DNA of 64,000 bases, taken from positions 2,108,001 to 2,172,000 of the forward strand of contig NZ_JACCCO010000001.1 of assembly GCF_013409935.1 (NCBI RefSeq). The letters are read 5' to 3'. The DNA is from Streptosporangium sandarakinum (GTDB taxonomy: Bacteria > Actinomycetota > Actinomycetes > Streptosporangiales > Streptosporangiaceae). Each line of letters starts with the position of its first letter. Within the stretch, counting starts at the first letter, position 1. The translations under genes were made by a program, and so were the position numbers. Of this stretch, positions 16,509 to 25,106 are shown piece by piece. The notes beneath the pieces were generated by a model. That model worked only from the letters and a program-made list of their open reading frames with translations, was not told where the DNA came from and did no database searches.

Positions 16509-17684
16509 ATGCCAACGACCACGCTCACCCGGCCTCGCCCGCCCCTCATCGACTGGTTCGCGATCATCTCGCTCATGCTGGGGATCTTCGCCATCGTCAC
16601 CAGCGAGATCCTGCCCATCGGCCTGCTGACCGCCATCGGCGCCGACTTCGGCGTCTCCGACGGCATCACGGGGCTCACCATGGCGCTGCCCGGCATCGTC
16701 GCCGCGGTCGCCGCGCCCGCCGTCACGCTGACCACCGCCCGACTGGACCGCCGCGTGATGCTGTGCGTCCTCATGGCGGTGCTCGCCGTCGCCGACGTCC
16801 TGGCGGCCGGGGCGACCTCCTACTGGGTCATGCTGGTCTCCAGGGTGCTCGTCGGCCTCACCATCGGCGGCTTCTGGTCGATCGGGGCCGGGCTGGCCGG
16901 CCGCCTGGTGGCGCCGCCGTCCGTCGGCACCGCCACCGCCGTCATCTTCTCCGCCGTGCCGCTGGGCTCCGTGCTCGGCGTACCGGCCGGAACCCTCCTC
17001 GGCCAGCTCGCCGGCTGGCGGGTCTCGTTCCTCGCCCTGGCCGCGCTGGCCGTCCTCGTCCTGGTCGCCCTGCTGGTGCTGCTGCCGCCGCTGCCCGGTG
17101 ACCAGGCCACCGGCCTCCGTGTCCTGCTCGGCCTGCTGCGCGCCCGGGGCACCGTCGTCGCCCTGCTTGCCACCTTCCTCGTCGTCCTGGCCCACTTCGG
17201 CACCTACACCTACGTCACGCCCTTCCTCCAGGACGTCACCGGCCTGCGTCCCGCGGCCGTCAGCGCCGTCCTGCTGGCGTACGGCGCGGCCGGGATCGCC
17301 GGCAACTTCCTGGCGGGCAGGGCCGTCGCCACGCGTCCCCGGGGCGCCTTCGTGGCCTGCGGCTGCCTGATCGCGGCCGTCACCCTGCTGCTGCCCTGGG
17401 CCGGCGCCACGGCCGCCGGCGCCGCGGTGTCGCTCGTGCTCTGGGGCCTCGCCTACGGCGGTGTGCCCGTCTGCTCGCAGGCGTCGTTCATCGGCGCCGC
17501 CCCGCACGCGCCCGAAGCCGCCATGGTCCTCTTCACCTCCTCGTTCCAGGCGACCTTCGCCCTCGGCGCGTTCTTCGGCGGCCGCCTCGTCGACGCCTTC
17601 CCGATCTCCATCGTGATGATCTGCGGCGGGTTGACCGCCCTCCTCATGGCGGTGTCCCTGTGGTCGCTCGCCGGGTCCCGCTGA
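16509..17684 (+). CDS. Major facilitator superfamily exporter (DHA1/AraJ-like)
   Basis: This 391-residue protein has 12 predicted membrane helices with no large loops. Motifs of the DHA1 drug/sugar efflux group are visible: MLGIFAIVTSEILPIGLLTAI in helix 1, the helix 2-3 loop TTARLDRRVML, and VSRVLVGLTIGGFWSIGAGLA in helices 4-5. These match the AraJ/Cmx-like branch of chloramphenicol or arabinose-type exporters. It is a single gene about 150 bases after TetR and separated from it by a hairpin, so co-regulation is not shown. The substrate is unknown. Confidence 0.88.
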   Translation: MPTTTLTRPRPPLIDWFAIISLMLGIFAIVTSEILPIGLLTAIGADFGVSDGITGLTMALPGIVAAVAAPAVTLTTARLDRRVMLCVLMAVLAVADVLAAGATSYWVMLVSRVLVGLTIGGFWSIGAGLAGRLVAPPSVGTATAVIFSAVPLGSVLGVPAGTLLGQLAGWRVSFLALAALAVLVLVALLVLLPPLPGDQATGLRVLLGLLRARGTVVALLATFLVVLAHFGTYTYVTPFLQDVTGLRPAAVSAVLLAYGAAGIAGNFLAGRAVATRPRGAFVACGCLIAAVTLLLPWAGATAAGAAVSLVLWGLAYGGVPVCSQASFIGAAPHAPEAAMVLFTSSFQATFALGAFFGGRLVDAFPISIVMICGGLTALLMAVSLWSLAGSR

Positions 17685-17814
17685 ACCCGCGGGTCACCGG
17701 CCGACGTCCCGGACCGCCGCCGGTTCCGGACGGGCCGCCTTAGATCGCCGCGGCGGCGAACTTCGGCGGGGGCTCGTTCGTCGGACATATACCGACACCC
17801 CCCGGGAGGCAGGG

Positions 17815-19647
17815 TTGTACCAGCAGCCGCCACGACGGCGCAGGAACTTCGCCCCGTTCATCATCGCGGTCATCCTCGCCGGAGCGATGATCGTCGGCCT
17901 GCGGCTCTACGTCGGGAGCAGGGGGCCGGGCGACGCGGCCGGGGACACCGGGCACAGCGCCGGGCCCGCCGGGCGATGCGACGGCGAGAAGACCACGCTG
18001 ACCGTGGCGGCCTCACCGGAGAAGGCCGGGCTGCTGCGGGAGATGGCGGACCGCTACAGCGGCCGGAAGGTCGGCGGGCGCTGCGCCGACGTGGTCGTCG
18101 AGAACGTGGCCAGCGGCGGCGCGATGCTGGCGCTGGCCCGCGGCTGGGACGAGCGCCGGGACGGCCCCCGCCCCGACGTCTGGTCCCCGGCGAGCAGCGG
18201 CTGGGTCACGCTGCTCCGGCAGCGCGCCACCGCGTCCGACGCCGGCGCTCCGGTCGCCCTGGAGAATCCCTCGATCGCCAAGACGCCGCTGGTCGTCGCG
18301 ATGCCCAAGCCGATGGCCGAGGCGCTGGGCTGGCCGGGCAAGAAGCTCGGCTGGTCCGACCTGCTCGACCTGTCCACCGGCTCCTGGGCCGGTCACGGCC
18401 ACCCGGAGTGGGGGGCCTTCCGCCTGGGCAAGACCAACCCGAACTTCTCCACCAGCGGCCTGAACGCCACCATCGGCGCCTACTTCGCCGCCACCGGCCT
18501 GTCCGGCGACCTGACGGAGAAGAACGTCGCCGACCGGCGGACCAGGGAGTTCGTGCGGGGGGTGGAGCGCTCGATCGTCCACTACGGCGACACCACGCTG
18601 ACCTTCCTGTCGAACCTGCAGCGGGCCGACGACGCCGGGGCGGGGCTCGGCTACATCTCCGCGGTGGCCGTGGAGGAGAAGTCGGTCTGGGACTACAACC
18701 AGGGCAACCCGACCGGCGACCCCGCGACGCTGGGCCGGCACGCCAGGCCGAAGGTCCCGCTGGTCGCGATCTACCCCAAGGAGGGCACGCTCTACTCCGA
18801 CAACCCCTACGCCGTGCTGACCGCGCCGTGGGTGGACGACGCCAGGCGCGCGGTGGCGGCCGATTTCCTGGCGTACCTGCGGGCACCGGAACAGCAGGAG
18901 CGGTTCGCCGCCGCCGCCTTCCGGTCGCACGACGGCAGGCCCGGAAAGCTGATCACCGAGGCGAACGGGCTGCTGCCCGCCGAGCCGAAGGCGACGCTGA
19001 ACCCGCCCGCCCCCAACGTGCTGGACCGGGTGCTCGCCGGCTGGGCCGACCTGCGCAGGCCCGCGAACGTGCTCATGGTGATCGACGTCTCGGGCTCGAT
19101 GGGCGCCACGGTGGCCGGCACCGGCGGGACCAAGCTGGACCTGGCCAGGCAGGCGGCGTCCGCCGCGCTGTCGCAGTTCGGCCCGCACGACCGGGTCGGG
19201 CTGTGGATGTTCTCCACCGGGCGGGACGGCCCCCGGGACCACCTGGAGCTGGCCCCGATCCGCGCCGCGGACGCCGGGCGGCTCAAGGAACTGCGGGAAC
19301 GGCTGGCCGGCCTGACCCCCGACGGCGGGACCGGCCTCTACGACACCGCGCTCGCCGCCTACCGGGACGTGCTCGGCCGGCACGACGACGACGCGATCAA
19401 CGCGGTGGTCTTCCTGACCGACGGCAAGAACGAGGACGTCGACGGCGTCTCCCTGGAGAACCTGCTGCCCGCCCTGCGCGCCGAGACCGGCCGGGAGTCG
19501 GTGCGGATGTTCACCATCGCCTACGGCCAGGACGCCGACCTCGACGTGCTCAGGAAGATCTCCGAGGCGACCGACGCGGCCGCGTACGACTCCCGCGAGG
19601 CGGGGAGTATCGACCAGGTGTTCACTGCGGTGATATCCAACTTCTGA
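17815..19647 (+). CDS. Membrane-anchored solute-binding plus vWA domain protein
   Basis: It begins at TTG 17815 with GGGAGG at the right distance and encodes 610 residues. A basic start and one membrane helix (residues 11-33) anchor it outside the cell. Residues about 57-395 form a type 2 periplasmic-binding fold (KTTLTVAASPEKAGLLREMA, YISAVAVEEKSVWDYNQG). Residues about 415-610 are a von Willebrand A domain with an intact metal site: DVSGSMG (Asp424, Ser426, Ser428), Thr506 in GGTGLYD and Asp536 in LTDGKNE. The stop shares one base with the next gene's ATG (TGATG). The ligand and partner are unknown. Confidence 0.85.
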   Translation: MYQQPPRRRRNFAPFIIAVILAGAMIVGLRLYVGSRGPGDAAGDTGHSAGPAGRCDGEKTTLTVAASPEKAGLLREMADRYSGRKVGGRCADVVVENVASGGAMLALARGWDERRDGPRPDVWSPASSGWVTLLRQRATASDAGAPVALENPSIAKTPLVVAMPKPMAEALGWPGKKLGWSDLLDLSTGSWAGHGHPEWGAFRLGKTNPNFSTSGLNATIGAYFAATGLSGDLTEKNVADRRTREFVRGVERSIVHYGDTTLTFLSNLQRADDAGAGLGYISAVAVEEKSVWDYNQGNPTGDPATLGRHARPKVPLVAIYPKEGTLYSDNPYAVLTAPWVDDARRAVAADFLAYLRAPEQQERFAAAAFRSHDGRPGKLITEANGLLPAEPKATLNPPAPNVLDRVLAGWADLRRPANVLMVIDVSGSMGATVAGTGGTKLDLARQAASAALSQFGPHDRVGLWMFSTGRDGPRDHLELAPIRAADAGRLKELRERLAGLTPDGGTGLYDTALAAYRDVLGRHDDDAINAVVFLTDGKNEDVDGVSLENLLPALRAETGRESVRMFTIAYGQDADLDVLRKISEATDAAAYDSREAGSIDQVFTAVISNF

Positions 19648-20408
19648 TGTCCCCGACGTCCCGCCTCATCGAGGAACTCCGCGATCCCTGGGGGCTGCTG
19701 CTCGGCGCGACCGCCGGCGGAGCCGCCTGGGCCGTCGACGTGCACCCGGCCGCCGCCGCCTTCGTCGGGGTGACCGTCTGGCTGGTCAAGGCGGGCGTCG
19801 CCGCGGCGCAGGGGCGGGGAGCGGGCCGTACGGCGCCGGCCGTCGCCGAGGGCAGCGGGGAGGCGTACTGGCTGGACCGGGCCGCCGCGGCGGCCCGGGA
19901 CTTCGGCGAGCTGAGCGCCTCGCTGGAGACCGGCCCGCTGGCCGGGCGGATCACGCTGATGCGGCCCCGGGTCGAGGACTCGCTGGCCACGCTGGAACGC
20001 CTGGCCGAGCACGCCTCCCGCACCGGGGCGGCGCTCGCGCGGTTCGACCGCGGCCGGCTCGACCGCGAGCACGCGCGCCTGACGGAGGAGCTGCGGCGGG
20101 CCCGCGGGGACGTGGTCGACGACATCGGCCGCGCCCTCGGCTCGCTGGCCGCCCAGCGGGCGGTGGCCGACCGGCTGACCGAGACCAGGAACCAGGTGCT
20201 CACCCGGATGGAGTCGAGCGCGATCGGCATCGAGGGGCTCGTCGCCCGGGTGGTGGAGCTGGCGGCGATGCCCGCGACCGGTTCCCTGGGGCCGGCACGG
20301 GTCCTCGACGAGCTGGCCGACGGTCTCGAAGGGGTCCGGCGGGGCCTGCACGAGACCGAACGGATCACCCGCGACGCGCTGGGCCCGCGGGACGCGCCGG
20401 ACCCATGA
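19647..20408 (+). CDS. Membrane-associated coiled-coil protein, 253 aa
   Basis: ATG 19647 overlaps the vWA gene stop by one base. Two short hydrophobic stretches near the N-terminus (WGLLLGATAGGAAWAVDV and AAAFVGVTVWLVKAGVAAA) suggest a membrane hairpin. They are followed by about 190 residues of charged helix (LATLERLAEHASRTGAALAR, RLTEELRRARGDVVDDIG). I do not recognise a named domain. Its position between the extracellular sensor-like protein and a PspA homologue suggests it links membrane state to the PspA layer. Confidence 0.75.
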   Translation: MSPTSRLIEELRDPWGLLLGATAGGAAWAVDVHPAAAAFVGVTVWLVKAGVAAAQGRGAGRTAPAVAEGSGEAYWLDRAAAAARDFGELSASLETGPLAGRITLMRPRVEDSLATLERLAEHASRTGAALARFDRGRLDREHARLTEELRRARGDVVDDIGRALGSLAAQRAVADRLTETRNQVLTRMESSAIGIEGLVARVVELAAMPATGSLGPARVLDELADGLEGVRRGLHETERITRDALGPRDAPDP

Positions 20409-20573
20409 GCGACGCACCGGGCGCACCGGGTCCCCGAGCCGCAACGAACCCGCCGGACGCGCCGATCCACAGGACACACCGAGCCCATCGAACCCACCGA
20501 ACCCACCGGACACGCCGATCCCCGAGACGCGCCGGACCGCCGCGGCCCGGTGAGGATCGTTAAGGAGCCCCCC

Positions 20574-21338
20574 ATGATCACAGTCATCCGCCGGGCGTGG
20601 CGCTACCTGGTCTTCGCCCTGTCCGGCCGGCTGAGCGAGCTGTCCGATCCGCGGGTCCAGATCGAGCAGGCCGTCGAGGAGGCCAAGGAGCAGCACCGGT
20701 TGCTGTCCCAGCAGGCCGCCGCGGTCATCGGCAACGAGCACGAGCTGCAGATGAGGCTCACCCGCGCGCTGGAGGAGACCGAGCGGCTCCAGGCCAACGC
20801 CCGCCAGGCGGTGCTGCTGGCCGAGCAGGCCAGGGCCGCGGGCGACGAGCGCAAGGCCGCCTCCTACGAGGACTCCGCCCGCGCCTTCGCCACCCGGCTG
20901 GTGGCGGCGGAGACGGCTCTGCAGGAGGCCCGTCTCCTGCACGAGCGGGCCCGGCAGTCCTCCGCCCAGGCACGGGCGGCGGTCGAGACCAACGCCATGG
21001 CCCTGCAGCGGAAGATCGCCGAACGGATGCGGCTGCTGTCGCAGCTCGACCAGGCGAAGATGCAGGAGCGGCTCAACCGGGCCATGGCCGACCTGTCCGG
21101 TCTCGCCCCGGCCGGTGACGTCCCCACCATGGACGAGGTCCGCGAGAAGATCGAGAAGCGCTACGCCCGCGCCCTCGGCGAGGCCGAGCTGACCGCCGGC
21201 TCCGTCGAGGCCAGGATGATCGAGGTCGAGCGCGCCGCCATCGACGTGGAGGGCGCGGCCCGGCTGGAAGCCATCAGGGAGAGCCTGGCCCTGGAGCGGA
21301 AGCCCGGCCGGAACGAGCCCCCCGACCCCGCTCCCTGA
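20574..21338 (+). CDS. PspA/IM30 (ESCRT-III-like) membrane-stress protein
   Basis: The start is ATG 20574 with AAGGAG 6 bases upstream, giving 254 residues. It is almost entirely helical, with an amphipathic N-terminus (MITVIRRAWRYLVFALSGRL) and long heptad coiled coils (QIEQAVEEAKEQHRLLSQQA, RLQANARQAVLLAEQARAAG), as in PspA/Vipp1. Such proteins polymerise on the inner leaflet to repair damaged membranes. The 165-base gap before it has no ORF; it contains short CCGGACGCGCCGATCC-type imperfect repeats. It likely forms one transcription unit with the two upstream genes. Confidence 0.88.
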   Translation: MITVIRRAWRYLVFALSGRLSELSDPRVQIEQAVEEAKEQHRLLSQQAAAVIGNEHELQMRLTRALEETERLQANARQAVLLAEQARAAGDERKAASYEDSARAFATRLVAAETALQEARLLHERARQSSAQARAAVETNAMALQRKIAERMRLLSQLDQAKMQERLNRAMADLSGLAPAGDVPTMDEVREKIEKRYARALGEAELTAGSVEARMIEVERAAIDVEGAARLEAIRESLALERKPGRNEPPDPAP

Positions 21339-21426
21339 CCCGCGCCGTACGGCCGGCCGGTCCCGGCGGACCCGTCCGGCCCGGAGCCGCGGCCGATGCC
21401 GTGCCGCGCGGGCGGGCGCGGCGGGG

Positions 21427-21951
21427 TCAGCGGACCGGCAGGTCGTAGACGCGGCGGACGCTGGTCGGGGTGTCGCCGAGGTCCGCGCCGTAGATGTGGA
21501 GCGAGATGGCGGTGCCGTCCCCGATGTTGCGGACCCGGTGGATGTCGCCGGGCGGGGCGAAGCCGCTGACCTCGCCGGTCCGGTTCGCCGTACGGCCGAT
21601 CTCGGTGAGGTGGTCGCCGTCGAGGCGGTAGAGCGTCTCGTACTCCACGCCCTGCAGCACGCCGAACACGCACCAGGCGACGTGGTCGTGGATCACGGTC
21701 TCCTGACCGGGCCGCCAGACGATGGCGACGACCGAGAGGTCCGCCTCGGTGTGCAGGACGTGGGTGACGTAGCGGTCCGGGTCTCCCGCCCGCTCCTCCT
21801 CGGTGAGGATCCCGGGCGCCGGCAGCCGCTCGCGCAGCAGGTCCGCGACGGCGAAGGCGGTCTCGCGCGGGCTCATGGACTTCGCGACCAGCCCGCGGGT
21901 CCCCTCGACGAGTTCCGCGAGGCCGGGCCGGGTGATGACGGTGGTCTCCAT
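21427..21951 (-). CDS. Cysteine dioxygenase-family cupin
   Basis: This is a 174-residue single-domain cupin. The iron-binding triad is visible: His88 and His90 in ETVIHDHVAWC and His138 in PPGDIHRVRN; His152 (SLHIYGAD) is near the usual substrate-contact His. Thiol dioxygenases oxidise cysteine or 3-mercaptopropionate to the sulfinic acid with O2; which thiol is used is not clear from sequence. It is divergent from a LysR gene across 75 bases of unusually AT-rich DNA, an arrangement in which the LysR protein often controls the neighbour. Confidence 0.85.
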   Translation of the reverse strand: METTVITRPGLAELVEGTRGLVAKSMSPRETAFAVADLLRERLPAPGILTEEERAGDPDRYVTHVLHTEADLSVVAIVWRPGQETVIHDHVAWCVFGVLQGVEYETLYRLDGDHLTEIGRTANRTGEVSGFAPPGDIHRVRNIGDGTAISLHIYGADLGDTPTSVRRVYDLPVR

Positions 21952-22026
21952 GCCCTTCAGCGTGCGGGGCGGAAACTCATCCGTCTAATGCCTTATTTCC
22001 CGGTAATTCATAGATATTGTTGATAA

Positions 22027-22968
22027 ATGCTGGATATCGTGCGGCTTCGTGTGCTCGCCGCGGTCGCCAGACACGGCTCCGTCACCGCCGCGGCGCGGGA
22101 GCTGCACTACTCCCAGCCCTCGGTCAGCCACCACCTGGCCCGGCTGGAGGCCGAGACGGGCGCCAAGCTCGTCCAGCGGGTGGGCCGGGGCGTCCGGCTC
22201 ACCGAGACCGGCCGGCTGCTGGCCGAACGGGCCGTCGAGATCGTCGGCCGCGTCGACTCGGCGGCCGCCGAACTGTCGGCGCACGTGGGGCTGCGGGCGG
22301 GCCGGGTCAGGCTGGCGGCCTTCCCCTCGGCGCTCGGCACGTTCGTGCCGGCGGCCGTCTCCCTGCTGGCCCGGCGGCACCCCGGCCTGGAGCTGCGCCT
22401 GACCGAGACCGAGCCGCCGGAGGCTCTGCGCATGCTGCGCGGGGGCCACGTGGACGCGGCGGTGGTCTTCCACTACGACTGCACCGCCCCCGAGGAGGAC
22501 GGCGTCCGGCTGCTGCACCTGCTGGACGACCCGAGCTACCTGGTCACCGCGGCCTCCGCCCCGATCGGTTCCGGCGCCGCCGCGTCCGGGAACGCCGCGC
22601 CCGGAACCGGCGCGCCCACGGACGTCGCTCCCCCGCCCGCCGGCGGCCTGGCCGCGCACCGAGGCGCCCGGTGGATCGGCGGCTGCGAGCGCTGCCGCGT
22701 CCACCTGGTGGACCTGTGCGCCCGGGCGGGCTTCGAGCCGGAGATCGCCTTCACCACCGACGACGTCGTGGCCGTCCAGGCGCTGGTCGTCGCCGGGATG
22801 GGGGTGACGGTGCTGCCGGGTCTCGCCCTGAGGGCGCACCGCCACCCCGCCGTCGGCGTGGCCGAACTGCCCGGCTCGGTCCGTCACATCCACGTCGCCA
22901 CGTACGGCGAGCCGCCCCTCCCCCCGGCCACCGCCGCGCTGCTGGAGGCGCTCACCGCCTCGGTCTGA
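22027..22968 (+). CDS. LysR-family transcriptional regulator
   Basis: This 313-residue protein has an N-terminal winged helix-turn-helix (MLDIVRLRVLAAVARHGSVT, SQPSVSHHLARLEAETGAKL). It is followed by a LysR substrate-binding domain (GRVRLAAFPSALGTFVPAAV, AVQALVVAGMGVTVLPGLAL). A 35-residue Ala/Gly/Pro-rich insert (about residues 179-213) interrupts the effector domain. The divergent thiol dioxygenase gene and the downstream LysE-type exporter are its likeliest targets. Confidence 0.9.
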   Translation: MLDIVRLRVLAAVARHGSVTAAARELHYSQPSVSHHLARLEAETGAKLVQRVGRGVRLTETGRLLAERAVEIVGRVDSAAAELSAHVGLRAGRVRLAAFPSALGTFVPAAVSLLARRHPGLELRLTETEPPEALRMLRGGHVDAAVVFHYDCTAPEEDGVRLLHLLDDPSYLVTAASAPIGSGAAASGNAAPGTGAPTDVAPPPAGGLAAHRGARWIGGCERCRVHLVDLCARAGFEPEIAFTTDDVVAVQALVVAGMGVTVLPGLALRAHRHPAVGVAELPGSVRHIHVATYGEPPLPPATAALLEALTASV

Positions 22969-23038
22969 CGCGCTCCCCCCGGTCCTGGGCCGGGAAAACC
23001 GGCGGCGGCGGCGTGACCCGCCGTTCTACGATCCGGGT

Positions 23039-23677
23039 ATGCCGGACCCGACCACTCTCGCCCTCTTCGTCGCCGCGACGCTCGCCCTGCTGCTCGTGCC
23101 GGGCCCCGCGGTCCTCTACATCGTGACCCGCAGCGTCACCCAGGGCCGGAGCGCCGGGATGGTGTCGGTGCTCGGCGTCCACCTGGGATCGGTGGTGCAC
23201 GTGGCCGCCGCGGCGCTGGGGGTCAGCGCCCTGCTCGCCGCCTCGGCGACCGCGTTCGCGGTGGTCAAGTATCTCGGCGCGGCCTACCTGGTCTGGCTGG
23301 GGGTGCGCAGGCTCATGACCCGCTCCGGCGGCCTCGACGCCGCCGCGCCGCCGGTCGCCTCCCGCTCCCGGCTGTTCTGGGAGGGTTTCGTGGTCAACGT
23401 GCTCAACCCGAAGACCGCCATCTTCTTCCTGGCGTTCCTGCCGCAGTTCACCGACCCCGCGCGGGGGGCGGTCGCTCCGCAGATCATGCTGCTGGGCGTG
23501 ATCTGGATCCTCCTCGGCGTCGCCAGCGACGGCGCCTACGCCCTGCTGGCCTCGGCCATGGCGGGCCGGCTGCGCGGCTCGGCCCGCGCCCGCCGCCGGC
23601 TGGACACCGGCAGCGGCGTCGTCTACCTGGGTCTCGGGGCCACCGCCGCGCTCACCGGCCAGGCCCACGCCGTCTGA
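23039..23677 (+). CDS. LysE/RhtB-type amino-acid exporter
   Basis: This 212-residue protein has six predicted membrane helices. It carries the LysE/RhtB signature near helix 1 (LLVPGPAVLYIVTRSVTQGR) and the conserved NVLNPKTAIFFLAFLPQF segment. It exports amino acids or small metabolites. It starts at ATG 23039, 70 bases after the LysR stop, so it may be co-transcribed with it. Confidence 0.9.
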   Translation: MPDPTTLALFVAATLALLLVPGPAVLYIVTRSVTQGRSAGMVSVLGVHLGSVVHVAAAALGVSALLAASATAFAVVKYLGAAYLVWLGVRRLMTRSGGLDAAAPPVASRSRLFWEGFVVNVLNPKTAIFFLAFLPQFTDPARGAVAPQIMLLGVIWILLGVASDGAYALLASAMAGRLRGSARARRRLDTGSGVVYLGLGATAALTGQAHAV

Positions 23678-23734
23678 CGGGTCCGGCTCCACGCTCGCCG
23701 TCCGAAGCCGAAGCCGTACCCCCGCCGCCCGGAG

Positions 23735-23965
23735 TCAGAGGTCCACCTCGCGGGAGGCGACGACGTTGAGCGCGGCAGGCTCCCGGCCGGCCGGGGTGAC
23801 GAGGACGTGCCGGTTCGGCTCCTCGTACCCGTTCTCCGACAGCCACGTCAGCGTGAAGGGGTCGAGCTGGCTGAAGTGGACCGGGCAGCCGGCCGAGAAG
23901 AGCTCCGTGCCGACCGCGTCCCGGCCGGCCTCCCCCTCGATGATCGACAGGGTGTAGACGGTCAT
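23735..23965 (-). CDS. Small conserved-looking protein of unknown function, 76 aa
   Basis: ATG 23965 is preceded by a GGGGGG stretch. The protein (MTVYTLSIIEGEAGRDAVGT, ending VVASREVDL) is mixed alpha/beta in character, soluble, and has one Cys-Pro pair. Codon bias matches its neighbours, with G/C in third positions. I do not recognise the family. It is downstream of the mutarotase gene on the same strand with a 124-base gap. Confidence 0.6.
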   Translation of the reverse strand: MTVYTLSIIEGEAGRDAVGTELFSAGCPVHFSQLDPFTLTWLSENGYEEPNRHVLVTPAGREPAALNVVASREVDL

Positions 23966-24089
23966 GGCGGCCCCCCGAGAAAGACGAGCGGCCGGCGGAG
24001 TCCCCGCGGGCCGCGTTCCCGCCGGGATTCATACCCCGGACCGCCGCGCCGTACGGGCCCGGTGGCCGGGCCGGGTCGGGTCGGGTCGG

Positions 24090-25106
24090 TCAGCGGAAGC
24101 GGTAGACGGTGGTGGAGGCGAACTCCTCGCCGGGCCGCAGCACCGTCGAGGGGAAGTGCTCCTGGTTCGGCGAGTCGGGGAAGTGCTGGGTCTCCAGGCA
24201 GAGCCCGGCGTGCCTGCCGTACGGCGTGGCGACGCCGTCGAGGAGGTTGGCGGTGTAGAACTGCACGCCGGGCTCGGTGGTGGTGACCTCCATGGTCAGG
24301 CCGCTCGCCGGGTCGGTGACCTCGATGCCGCCGTCCAGGACGTAGCAGTGGTCGTAGCCGCCGCCCAGCAGCGGGTCGCCGACGCGGTCCCCGATCCGGT
24401 GCGGGACGGTGAAGTCGAACGGCGTGCCGGCCACCGGGGCGAGCTCGCCGGTCGGGATCTGCGTGGCGTCGACCGGCAGGTAGCGGGCGGCGTCGATGCG
24501 GACCACGTGGTCCAGGACGTCGCCGCCGCCGGCGAGGTTGAAGTAGGAGTGGTTGGTCAGGTTCAGCACGGTCGGCGCGTCGGTCGTCGCGCGGTAGTCG
24601 AGCCGGAGCGCGTCCCCGGTCAGCGTGTAGGTGAGCGAGACGGTCAGCGTGCCCGGGTAGCCCTCCTGTCCGTCGGGGCTGACGTAGGTGAGCGTCACCG
24701 CCGCCGGGGAGACCTCGGCCACCCGCCACACGCGCTGGGAGAAGCCGCCGGGCCCGCCGTGCAGGCTGTTGGGGCCGTTGTTGAGCGGCAGCCGGTGGGT
24801 GACGCCGTCGAGGGTGAACCGGCCGCCCGCGATGCGGTTGCCGTACCGGCCGACGACGGCGCCGAAGTAGCGGCTGCGCGTCAGGTAGTCGTCCAGGGTG
24901 TCGCAGCCGAGCACGACGCCGACCCCGGAGACCTCCAGCGACTGCAGGACGGCGCCGTAGGTGAGCACCGACGCGCGCATCCGGCCGTTCTCCAGCGTGT
25001 GCCGCTCGACCTCCTCCCCGTCCGGCGTGATCCCGAACACCCGGCGCGGCCCGGCCTCGTTCCCGGCCGCCGCGGTCTCCCCGTCCCGTCTGGCTTCGAC
25101 GTTCAC
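24090..25106 (-). CDS. galM: Aldose 1-epimerase (mutarotase)
   Basis: GTG 25106 has GGAGAGG upstream and overlaps the lacI stop (GTGA), giving 338 residues. Motifs of the GalM beta-sandwich are present: RYGNRIAGGRFTLDG, the NGPNSLHGG histidine, TNHSYFNLAGGG with the second histidine, and LCLETQHFPDSPNQ with the catalytic glutamate. It interconverts the alpha and beta anomers of an aldose or uronate. Coupling to the LacI regulator and facing the uronate operon suggests that it supplies the right anomer for the cluster's dehydrogenase. Confidence 0.93.
   Translation of the reverse strand: MNVEARRDGETAAAGNEAGPRRVFGITPDGEEVERHTLENGRMRASVLTYGAVLQSLEVSGVGVVLGCDTLDDYLTRSRYFGAVVGRYGNRIAGGRFTLDGVTHRLPLNNGPNSLHGGPGGFSQRVWRVAEVSPAAVTLTYVSPDGQEGYPGTLTVSLTYTLTGDALRLDYRATTDAPTVLNLTNHSYFNLAGGGDVLDHVVRIDAARYLPVDATQIPTGELAPVAGTPFDFTVPHRIGDRVGDPLLGGGYDHCYVLDGGIEVTDPASGLTMEVTTTEPGVQFYTANLLDGVATPYGRHAGLCLETQHFPDSPNQEHFPSTVLRPGEEFASTTVYRFR

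Noticed and set aside
17976..19646. N-terminal extension of the 253-aa coiled-coil protein
   Set aside because: The frame is open only because of high GC; it shadows the vWA gene, and ATG 19647 is coupled to that gene's stop.
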